Shown here one piece after another: positions 1 through 5,442 of a stretch of DNA of 5,442 nucleotides. Numbering within the stretch: the first letter of the stretch is position 1; each line of letters opens with the position of its first letter. Made by a program: the position numbers and the translations under genes. Below the pieces are notes generated by a model. It was not told where the DNA came from, made no database searches, and saw nothing but the letters and a program-made list of their open reading frames with translations. This DNA is from a bacterium (lineage in GTDB: Bacteria > SZUA-79 > Acidulodesulfobacterales > Acidulodesulfobacteraceae), in contig JAJYQZ010000351.1 of the NCBI GenBank assembly GCA_021794335.1, forward strand, positions 1 through 5,442. The letters run 5' to 3'.

Positions 1-2156
1 TCAAATCTAATTTAGAAGATATTATTAATTATGCCGAAATAGGCGAAAAGGATATTTTTGCGGTAATCTGGACCACGACGCCGTGGACTATCCCGTCAAA
101 TCTTGCAATATCTTTAAATCCCGACTTTGAATATTCTTTTGTTGACAATGGGAAGGAGATTTTTATCCTCGAAGAAAGCCTTGCGGATGAATTAATGAAA
201 AAATTCGGGTATCAAGGTTATAGAATTATAACAAAAACGAACGGTAAAAATTTAGAAAATAAAATCGCGGCACATCCGTTTATAAATAGAGATTCGTTGT
301 TAATATTAGGTTCGCATGTTAAAAAAGATGCGGGAACGGGGCTTGTTCATACGGCGCCGGGACACGGAGACGACGATTACGCTATCGGCCTTAAATACAA
401 CCTTCCGGCTTACGCCCCCGTTAATAACGAGGGGAGATTTTTAAAAGATGTGGATACTTTTGCGGGGATGCATGTATTCGAATCGAATCCTCATGTAATA
501 GAAAAGCTCAAAGAAGTCGGGGCTTTGGTTCTCGAAGAAAAGATAGACCATTCTTATCCGCACTGCTGGAGGTGTAAAAATCCTGTAATTTTAAGGTCAA
601 CCAAACAGTGGTTCATTTCTATGGGCATTAATAACTTAAGGGATAAATCCCTTAAGGCGGTAGAATCCGTTAACTGGATTCCGAAATGGGGCATAGACAG
701 AATTTCCGGCATGCTTGAAACGAGGCCCGATTGGTGCGTTTCAAGGCAGAGGTCATGGGGCGTTCCTATAACGGCATTTTATTGCAAAAATTGCGGCGAG
801 GCGTTTATAGATTATGATTTAACACTTAAAATAGCAGGCGAGTTTGAGAAATACGGGGCGGATTTATGGTTCGATAAACCGGCGGATTATTTTATAAACT
901 TAAGCGAAAAAGAGGTTAAATGCAAAAAATGCGGTTCAAAGGAATTCGAAAAGGAAGAAGATATTCTCGATGTCTGGTTCGATAGCGGGGTTAGCTATTA
1001 CTGCGTGTTAAAAAACGATAAGGAATTAAAGAGCAATGCTTTTGCTTTTCCCGCCGACTTATATTTAGAGGGTTCCGATCAGCATAGGGGCTGGTTCCAT
1101 TCAAGCCTTTTGATAGGGGTCGGAACGGGCGACGGCGCGCCTTACAAAACGGTTCTTACCCACGGCTTCGTTGTTGACAGTTCGGGCAAGAAGATGTCGA
1201 AGTCTCTGGGTAATGTGATAAGTCCGGACGAGATTATAAACAAGTACGGCGCCGATATATTGAGGCTTTGGGCGGCATCGGAAGATTATAAAAACGATAT
1301 GAGAATATCGCAGGAGATAATCCAGAGGCTTTCGGAAGGATACAGAAAGATAAGAAATACATTGCGGTTTATGCTCGGAAATTTAAACGATGCAGGCGAC
1401 GGGCGGGATGCCGTTAAATATGAAAATATGGCGGATATCGACAAATATGCCCTTCACAGGTTAGTCCTTTTATCCCAAAATCTTATCAGACACTATTCAA
1501 ACTACGATTTTCATTTAGTTTATCAAAATACATATAAATTTATTATAGAGTTTTCTTCTTTTTATCTTGATATCGTTAAAGATATACTTTATACGGATGC
1601 CAAAAATTCCGTTAAAAGAAGAGCGGTTCAATCGGTCTTGCACTTTTCGTTAAATATTTTCATCAAATTTCTGGCGCCCATAATGCCTTTTAGCGCGTCC
1701 GAAGCATGGGGATATTTCAGGAAATCAGGAAAACTTGACAATATTTTCCTCGAACAGCTTGACGAACCTGTCGAATCTTATGTAAATTTTGAGATTGCGG
1801 AAAAATTCGATAAATTAATCGAGATAAGGGATGTTGTGTTATCAAGCCTCGAAAAGGCAAGGGATAAAAAGTTTATCGGGAGTTCGCTGGAAGCGAGGGT
1901 TATTTTAAAGGCAAATAACGAGGATTACGACTTGCTGAACATGGTTAAAGTCGAAGACCTGAAAGATTTGTTTATAGTTTCGGGAGTCGCAATAGAACGG
2001 AATAATATGACGGATATTAATATCACCGAAGCTATTGTGGAAAAAGCCGAAGGAGAAAAGTGCGCGCGCTGCTGGAAATATGATACAAGCGTGGGGAAAT
2101 ATACCGATTATAACGATGTTTGCGACAGATGCCATGATGTTTTAGTTCACTTATGA
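1..2156 (+). CDS. ileS: Isoleucyl-tRNA synthetase, 5'-truncated by window edge
   Basis: Class I aminoacyl-tRNA synthetase that charges tRNA-Ile in the cytoplasm and hydrolyses mischarged Val-tRNA. The open frame continues upstream of the first ATG (195) to the left edge, with codons starting at position 3. That upstream part encodes WTTTPWTIPSNLAI (69-110), a hallmark of the CP1 editing domain, so 195 is not the true start. Further family motifs follow in order: GTGLVHTAPGHGDDDY in the editing site (333-380), YPHCWRCKNPVILRSTKQWF, SRQRSWGVPI, paired CxxC motifs, DVWFDSG (969-989), GSDQHRGWFHSS (1071-1106), the KMSKS ATP-binding loop (1191-1205), an anticodon-binding helical region, and a C-terminal zinc finger with four cysteines (2061-2132). 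About 717 residues are visible; the family is usually about 930, so roughly 200 N-terminal residues with the HIGH motif lie outside. No frameshift or missing motif is seen. It is the first visible gene of a run ending in the CO regulator. Confidence 0.97.
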   Translation, partial: KSNLEDIINYAEIGEKDIFAVIWTTTPWTIPSNLAISLNPDFEYSFVDNGKEIFILEESLADELMKKFGYQGYRIITKTNGKNLENKIAAHPFINRDSLLILGSHVKKDAGTGLVHTAPGHGDDDYAIGLKYNLPAYAPVNNEGRFLKDVDTFAGMHVFESNPHVIEKLKEVGALVLEEKIDHSYPHCWRCKNPVILRSTKQWFISMGINNLRDKSLKAVESVNWIPKWGIDRISGMLETRPDWCVSRQRSWGVPITAFYCKNCGEAFIDYDLTLKIAGEFEKYGADLWFDKPADYFINLSEKEVKCKKCGSKEFEKEEDILDVWFDSGVSYYCVLKNDKELKSNAFAFPADLYLEGSDQHRGWFHSSLLIGVGTGDGAPYKTVLTHGFVVDSSGKKMSKSLGNVISPDEIINKYGADILRLWAASEDYKNDMRISQEIIQRLSEGYRKIRNTLRFMLGNLNDAGDGRDAVKYENMADIDKYALHRLVLLSQNLIRHYSNYDFHLVYQNTYKFIIEFSSFYLDIVKDILYTDAKNSVKRRAVQSVLHFSLNIFIKFLAPIMPFSASEAWGYFRKSGKLDNIFLEQLDEPVESYVNFEIAEKFDKLIEIRDVVLSSLEKARDKKFIGSSLEARVILKANNEDYDLLNMVKVEDLKDLFIVSGVAIERNNMTDINITEAIVEKAEGEKCARCWKYDTSVGKYTDYNDVCDRCHDVLVHL

Positions 2157-2174
2157 GCCGTTGCGGGGGATTCC

Positions 2175-2954
2175 ATGAAGAAAAAAATAATTGCGGCAAA
2201 TTTTAAAATGAATAAAACAAATAAAGATATAGAAAGCTATTTCGATATCTTTGCGAGAAATATAAATGAATTAAAAAACAAAGGTTCTTTTGACGATGCG
2301 GAAATAGTTTTTGCCCCGCCTTTTACCGCGCTTTGCGAAACTTATAGAATAATTAAGCCGTTGGGCGGTTTTATAAAACTTTCTTCCCAAAATATTTATT
2401 ATGAAAAAAACGGAGCATATACCGGCGAAATTTCTTTGGATATGATTAAGAACTGCGGCTGCGTTTATGCTATAATCGGACATTCGGAAAGACGCAATAT
2501 TTTTAACGAAAGCGATGAACTGACAGCTAAAAAAATAAGAGCGGTTTATAATTATAATAATGAGGCAATAACCCCGATATTATGCGTCGGGGAAAATTTA
2601 GAAATCAGAAATAAAAACGAACATAAAAATTTTGTTAAAAATCAGCTAAATATAGCTTTGAATTCGATAAAGGGGGAAAAGGTTTCCTCGCTGATAATCG
2701 CTTATGAACCGGTGTGGGCCATAGGGACGGGGATTCCCATAAAGCCTGACGACGGCGGGGAAATGCACAGGTTTATTTATGATTATGTTAACGCAAATTT
2801 TTTGATAGGCGAGCTAAGGATTATATACGGCGGAAGCGTTACGGAATCGAATATAAAAGAGCTTATCGCCGAAAAGCATATCGACGGGGTGCTGGTCGGA
2901 GGAGCAAGTTTAGACCCTTTCGTATTTTTTAATATATTTAAGTTTTGTACTTGA
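2175..2954 (+). CDS. tpiA: Triosephosphate isomerase
   Basis: Cytoplasmic glycolytic enzyme interconverting dihydroxyacetone phosphate and glyceraldehyde 3-phosphate. The 259-residue product is full length for this TIM-barrel family (about 250). Active-site residues are all present: Asn9 and Lys11 in ANFKMN (the usual Trp of NWKMN is Phe), the electrophile His103 in IIGHSERR, and the catalytic base Glu178 in AYEPVWAIGTG, which also forms the phosphate-gripping loop 6. YGGSV (218-222) and GVLVGGASL (238-246) form the remaining phosphate-binding loops. The start at 2175 is supported by GGGGGA at 2165-2170, four bases upstream, and by the conserved N-terminal strand. It begins 18 bp after the ileS stop with no terminator between, so cotranscription is likely. 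In many bacteria tpiA is followed by secG; here the next gene is a CO-sensor regulator. Confidence 0.97.
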   Translation: MKKKIIAANFKMNKTNKDIESYFDIFARNINELKNKGSFDDAEIVFAPPFTALCETYRIIKPLGGFIKLSSQNIYYEKNGAYTGEISLDMIKNCGCVYAIIGHSERRNIFNESDELTAKKIRAVYNYNNEAITPILCVGENLEIRNKNEHKNFVKNQLNIALNSIKGEKVSSLIIAYEPVWAIGTGIPIKPDDGGEMHRFIYDYVNANFLIGELRIIYGGSVTESNIKELIAEKHIDGVLVGGASLDPFVFFNIFKFCT

Positions 2955-2957
2955 AAT

Positions 2958-3671
2958 ATGCAAGTTTCAGAAGATTTTCTGAATGTGGGATTGGTTTTTC
3001 TTTCATCCGATTTTAAGGTTGTCGGCATGAATGAATTTGCAAAGCAGGTTTTGGGTCCTGCCGTGAGGGAATTCGGCGAAAGTGTTTTTAAATATCATCC
3101 CCGCAAAAGTCATCTTAAAATAAAAAGCCTTTTGGAAGAATCCCTGAGTCCTCATCTCAATCCTCCCGCTACCATGGTTATCGATGTATTAAACAAGGTA
3201 TTAATGGTTAATGTTAATGTTTGCGCTATCGATATAAAGGAACTTTCCTCATCAAATCGATTATATGTTATGACATTTCTGGATATAACCGAACAAATTA
3301 AGGCTGAAACAAATCCTCATACCGGCATGGTGGAATTAAAGAAGTTTCCGGTAATCAGCGAAGGTTCAATCCAGTTTTTGGACATTAAATCCGTGTACTT
3401 TATCCAATCGGATGGAAATTATTGCAAAGTTTTCACGGAAAACCGCCGGTATTATCTTCATTCCACCTTAAAAAATATACTTAAACGATATACGGGCCCC
3501 GAATTTTTTCGCGTTCACAGGTGTTTTGTAGTTAATATAAATCTCATAAACAGCATAGAGCAGGATAAGCAAGGGCACAATAAGATTGTCTTTGACAAAA
3601 CGACGGTACCTGCCGTTCCGGTATGCCGCAGGAAGATACGCGAACTTAAAAATTTACTGGATATTGCTTAA
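2958..3671 (+). CDS. rcoM: RcoM-like heme PAS-LytTR carbon monoxide-sensing transcriptional regulator
   Basis: Probable one-component activator in which a heme-binding PAS domain senses CO and a LytTR domain binds DNA. The PAS domain spans about residues 6-118. It is followed by a short linker and a LytTR domain at about 128-237, with the typical FFRVHRCFVVNINLI segment (183-197) and VPVCRRKIRELKNLL at the end. Aligned by eye with remembered Burkholderia xenovorans RcoM-1, YHPRKS matches the segment holding its heme ligand His74 (here His47), and MVIDVLNKVLMVNV matches that holding Met104 (here Met73). No cysteine is seen at the position of its Cys94. The protein is 237 residues, lacking about 27 N-terminal residues of RcoM-1. 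The start at 2958 lies 3 bp after the tpiA stop in the same frame and has no evident Shine-Dalgarno; later starts would cut the PAS domain, so termination-reinitiation coupling is likely. The cooF and cooS genes downstream strongly support the CO role. Heme binding is inferred. The alternative is a PAS-LytTR regulator with another ligand. Confidence 0.85.
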   Translation: MQVSEDFLNVGLVFLSSDFKVVGMNEFAKQVLGPAVREFGESVFKYHPRKSHLKIKSLLEESLSPHLNPPATMVIDVLNKVLMVNVNVCAIDIKELSSSNRLYVMTFLDITEQIKAETNPHTGMVELKKFPVISEGSIQFLDIKSVYFIQSDGNYCKVFTENRRYYLHSTLKNILKRYTGPEFFRVHRCFVVNINLINSIEQDKQGHNKIVFDKTTVPAVPVCRRKIRELKNLLDIA

Positions 3672-3711
3672 TTTCAAGCCGTTTATCAAACCTTTCAAGC
3701 CGTTTATCAAA
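3672..3711 (+). repeat. Perfect 19-bp direct repeat, candidate LytTR (RcoM) operator
   Basis: Two identical copies of TTTCAAGCCGTTTATCAAA lie at 3672-3690 and 3693-3711, separated by CC, giving a 21-bp period, about two turns of the helix. Each copy holds GCCGTTTAT (3678-3686 and 3699-3707). This matches 8 of 9 positions of the LytTR-family consensus [TA][AC][CA]GTTN[AG][TG], and the two boxes are 12 bp apart, the spacing described for LytTR sites. The repeat begins directly after the regulator stop codon and lies upstream of cooF, where an activator site is expected. The role as operator for the adjacent RcoM-like protein is inferred. Confidence 0.75.
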
Positions 3712-3717
3712 AATTTC

Positions 3718-3746
3718 TTTACAGAAGTTAAGAAATAAATTAATCT
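3718..3746 (+). promoter_or_regulatory. Candidate cooFS promoter
   Basis: TTTACA (3718-3723) matches the sigma-70 -35 hexamer TTGACA at five of six positions. A 17-bp spacer leads to TAATCT (3741-3746), a poor -10 element with about three of six matches. The direct repeat ends 6 bp before the -35, a position suited to an activator contacting RNA polymerase, and a weak -10 fits an activator-dependent promoter. The predicted transcript would begin near 3752-3755. The region is AT-rich, so chance matches are easy. Confidence 0.35.
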
Positions 3747-3764
3747 CCTTAAAAAGGAGGTGAT
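3743..3764 (+). promoter_or_regulatory. Strong Shine-Dalgarno of cooF within a possible sequestering hairpin
   Basis: AAGGAGGTGAT (3754-3764) is an almost full-length complement of the 16S rRNA 3' end, five bases before the cooF ATG, and fixes the start at 3770. The preceding ATCTCCTT (3743-3750) can pair with AAGGAGGT (3754-3761): eight pairs, one of them G-U, closed by an AAA loop. Transcripts including 3743-3750 could therefore mask the ribosome site, whereas transcripts starting just downstream could not. The Shine-Dalgarno is certain; the regulatory hairpin is a suggestion, since the three-base loop is tight. Confidence 0.6.
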
Positions 3765-3769
3765 TTATA

Positions 3770-4333
3770 ATGAAAGAGATTTTCATTGATATCGAAAAGT
3801 GCACCGCCTGCAAATCCTGTGAGATTGCCTGCGCAATTCAACATTCCTCGTCCAAAGATCTATTTTCGGCTATTTTTGAAACTCCGGCGCCGATAAAAAG
3901 AGTTCATGTCGAGAAGGCTTTTTCTTTTTCTTATCCCGTTAAGTGTATGCATTGCGCCGATGCCGCATGCATGGCAGCTTGTCCTACAGGAGCTATGCAA
4001 AGAGACCAAGAGTTTGGCAGGGTCGATGTTAACTTAGATAAATGTATGGGATGTTGGATGTGTGCCATGGTTTGTCCTTTTGGCGCAATTACCGCGGATT
4101 ATGCAATGAAGGTGGCCAGAAAGTGCGATTTTTGCCTTGACAGGCTAAAAGACGGTAGAAAGCCTGCGTGCGTTGAAGCATGTCCCACCCATGCTCTTAC
4201 CTTTGGAGAAACGGAAGAACTTTTTAAAACTCAAAGGATATTATCTGCGGAAAGAGTTGCCAGGGCTGTTACAATTAATGAAGAAAGAAAAATAACGCCC
4301 ATGGAAATGTTAAGAAATTTAGGAAATATTTAA
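3770..4333 (+). CDS. cooF: CooF-type four-cluster [4Fe-4S] electron-transfer protein
   Basis: Iron-sulfur protein expected to take electrons from carbon monoxide dehydrogenase and hand them to a redox partner such as a hydrogenase or a pyridine-nucleotide oxidoreductase. The 187-residue product has sixteen cysteines in four groups: 11/14/17/21, 59/62/67/71, 92/95/98/102 and 119/122/134/138. This is the pattern of the CooF/HycB/DmsB family of 4x[4Fe-4S] ferredoxins, and no cluster ligand is missing. There is no signal peptide or membrane segment, so it should be cytoplasmic. Length is close to that of known CooF proteins (about 190). The start is set by the excellent Shine-Dalgarno. cooS follows after 16 bp with no terminator, so the two are almost surely cotranscribed. 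By sequence alone it could be the electron-transfer subunit of another oxidoreductase; adjacency to cooS is what makes CooF the best call. The final electron acceptor is not visible. Confidence 0.88.
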   Translation: MKEIFIDIEKCTACKSCEIACAIQHSSSKDLFSAIFETPAPIKRVHVEKAFSFSYPVKCMHCADAACMAACPTGAMQRDQEFGRVDVNLDKCMGCWMCAMVCPFGAITADYAMKVARKCDFCLDRLKDGRKPACVEACPTHALTFGETEELFKTQRILSAERVARAVTINEERKITPMEMLRNLGNI

Positions 4334-4335
4334 AA

Positions 4336-4342
4336 CGGGGGT
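4336..4342 (+). promoter_or_regulatory. Ribosome binding site deciding the cooS start
   Basis: CGGGGGT lies seven bases before the ATG at 4350. A second in-frame ATG at 4356 would be 13 bases away, so 4350 is preferred. The site sits in the 16-bp gap after the cooF stop and is much weaker than the cooF site. Confidence 0.55.
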
Positions 4343-4349
4343 AATTAAA

Positions 4350-5442
4350 ATGCCAATGAAGATATTTGATAAAGTTACGCAATCATTAATAGACAGGGCA
4401 GAGGAGCTTGGTATAGAGACAGGTATCGACAGGTTGGAGGACCAGCAGCCGCAGTGCGGTTTTGGGCAGCTTGGCTCATGCTGCAGAATGTGTTATATGG
4501 GTCCATGCAGGATAGACCCTTTTGGAAATGGCGCTGCAAAGGGCGTGTGCGGGGCAACTGCCGATACGATTGTATGTAGAAATCTTTTAAGGGAGGAGGT
4601 CGGAGGTGCGGCGTCCCATGTGGGACACGCAAGACATGTAGTAATCGCTTTTCAAAAAATGCTGGAAGGGAAGGCCCCGGGCTACAAAATTACCGACAAG
4701 GCCAAATTGTTGGAAGTTGCTTCGGGATTGGGGATTAAAACTAACGGGAAATCGGATATGGATGTGGCAAGGGAAGTAGCTTCTAAGGCGATGGACGATT
4801 TAAGCAGGCAAGATGGGGAACCTATGAACTGGCTTAAACTTAGAGCGCCTAAAAGGGAATTCGAGATGTGGAAAAATAAAGGGATTTTGATTTCTAACGC
4901 CCATAACGAAATTGAGGAGGCGATGCACAGGACATCCATGGGCAACGATGCCGATCCTATAAATTTACTCTTAGCTTGTTTAAAGATGGGTCTTGTGGAC
5001 GGTTATGCGGGACTCCATATGGCGACGGATTTTCATGATATTTTATTTGGGACGCCTCAAATTAGCAAAATTGAGGCGAATATAGGCGTCCTTGAAAAAG
5101 ACAAGGTGAATATCGCAATACACGGACATAATCCCGTGCTTTCTGAAAAGATACTCGAATGGACTAAAAAACTGGAAGAGGAGGCAAAAAAACGGGGGTC
5201 GCTGGGTATAAATGTGGTCGGCGTCTGCTGTACCGGCAACGAACTTACTATGAGACACGGCGTTCCGATGGCTGCCCATAATCTTCAGACGGAACTAGTT
5301 TTAATCACGGGAGCCGTTGATGCTATGGTTGTGGATATGCAGTGTATATGGCCGTCTTTGGCTATGATAGCGGAGTGTTTTCACACAAAGTTCATTACCA
5401 CGGAATCTTTTGTAAAGATACCCGGCGCTATTCATGTGAATT
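4350..5442 (+). CDS. cooS: Anaerobic Ni-Fe carbon monoxide dehydrogenase catalytic subunit, 3'-truncated by window edge
   Basis: CooS oxidises CO with water to CO2, two electrons and two protons at a Ni-Fe-S C-cluster, working as a cytoplasmic homodimer. The frame is open from 4350 to the right edge (364 codons), over half of the usual 630-640. The N-terminal block QCGFGQLGSCCRMCYMGPCR supplies the shared D-cluster cysteines 36 and 44 and B-cluster cysteines 45, 48 and 53, with Cys67 in KGVCGAT completing it. HGHNPVLS gives the C-cluster ligand His260, GVCCTGNE gives Cys294, and DMQCIWPS gives Cys332. Spacings equal those of Carboxydothermus CODH-II (His261, Cys295, Cys333). Other family motifs include MHRTSMGNDADPINLLL and DILFGTP. 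His90, His93 and His96 match three of the four histidines of the proposed proton path; the fourth position is Ile99. The remaining C-cluster cysteines lie beyond the window, so integrity of the whole gene cannot be judged. Placement after cooF, without acetyl-CoA synthase subunits in view, favours a CO-oxidising role. Confidence 0.95.
   Translation, partial: MPMKIFDKVTQSLIDRAEELGIETGIDRLEDQQPQCGFGQLGSCCRMCYMGPCRIDPFGNGAAKGVCGATADTIVCRNLLREEVGGAASHVGHARHVVIAFQKMLEGKAPGYKITDKAKLLEVASGLGIKTNGKSDMDVAREVASKAMDDLSRQDGEPMNWLKLRAPKREFEMWKNKGILISNAHNEIEEAMHRTSMGNDADPINLLLACLKMGLVDGYAGLHMATDFHDILFGTPQISKIEANIGVLEKDKVNIAIHGHNPVLSEKILEWTKKLEEEAKKRGSLGINVVGVCCTGNELTMRHGVPMAAHNLQTELVLITGAVDAMVVDMQCIWPSLAMIAECFHTKFITTESFVKIPGAIHVN

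Noticed and set aside
1905..2135. Minus-strand open frame of 76 codons inside ileS
   Set aside because: It lies opposite the conserved IleRS C-terminal zinc-finger region, has no recognisable motif, and is a by-product of the coding strand.
195..2156. A complete 653-residue gene starting at ATG 195
   Set aside because: The frame is open upstream to the left edge and encodes conserved IleRS editing-domain sequence, so this ATG is internal.
2271..2483. Minus-strand open frame inside tpiA
   Set aside because: It is opposite a fully conserved enzyme with no sign of its own family motifs.
2783..3028. Minus-strand open frame spanning the tpiA-rcoM junction
   Set aside because: Both sense genes are well supported and the antisense product resembles nothing recognised.
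3672..3711. CRISPR array or phage attachment site
   Set aside because: Only two copies with a 2-bp spacer; no cas, integrase or tRNA gene nearby. The LytTR-site geometry is a better explanation.
3743..3761. Intrinsic terminator after rcoM
   Set aside because: The hairpin has no following T-run and its 3' arm is the cooF Shine-Dalgarno, so a terminator is unlikely.
3672..3769. Sigma-54 promoter upstream of cooF
   Set aside because: No GG-N10-GC type -24/-12 pair could be found in the gap.
4375..5279. Four minus-strand open frames (4375-4632, 4682-4945, 5043-5279, 5057-5239)
   Set aside because: All lie opposite cooS, which has conserved metal-ligand motifs throughout this stretch; low-complexity antisense products are expected there.

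Overview
The window is AT-rich bacterial DNA with all genes on the + strand, tightly packed. Five genes are visible: a 5'-truncated isoleucyl-tRNA synthetase (ileS), triosephosphate isomerase (tpiA), a PAS-LytTR regulator of the RcoM carbon monoxide sensor type, a four-cluster ferredoxin of the CooF type, and the first part of a nickel carbon monoxide dehydrogenase (cooS) that runs off the right edge. The gene content suggests an anaerobic or facultative CO-oxidising bacterium. The low GC and heavy use of ATA, AGA/AGG and TTA codons would fit a low-GC member of the former Deltaproteobacteria or a similar anaerobe, but the taxonomic guess is weak.

Layout. Positions 1-2954 are housekeeping: ileS (ends 2156), then tpiA 18 bp later. 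The regulator starts 3 bp after the tpiA stop, in the same frame and without a clear Shine-Dalgarno sequence, so it appears to be the last gene of the ileS-tpiA operon. A 98-bp gap (3672-3769) follows and is the only sizeable non-coding stretch. It holds a perfect 19-bp direct repeat with a 21-bp period, a candidate promoter, and a very strong Shine-Dalgarno sequence that can be buried in a hairpin. cooF (3770-4333) and cooS (4350 onward, 16 bp later) form the output operon.

How it works together (inference). The RcoM-like protein would bind CO through heme in its PAS domain and use its LytTR domain to bind the repeat immediately downstream of its own gene, activating cooFS. CooS would oxidise CO to CO2 and pass electrons to CooF, whose redox partner is not in the window. 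The most noteworthy points are the sensor/operator/cooFS module beside a housekeeping operon, the near-consensus LytTR boxes within the repeat, the apparent lack of the cysteine heme ligand known from Burkholderia RcoM, and the hairpin that could silence cooF translation on read-through transcripts only.
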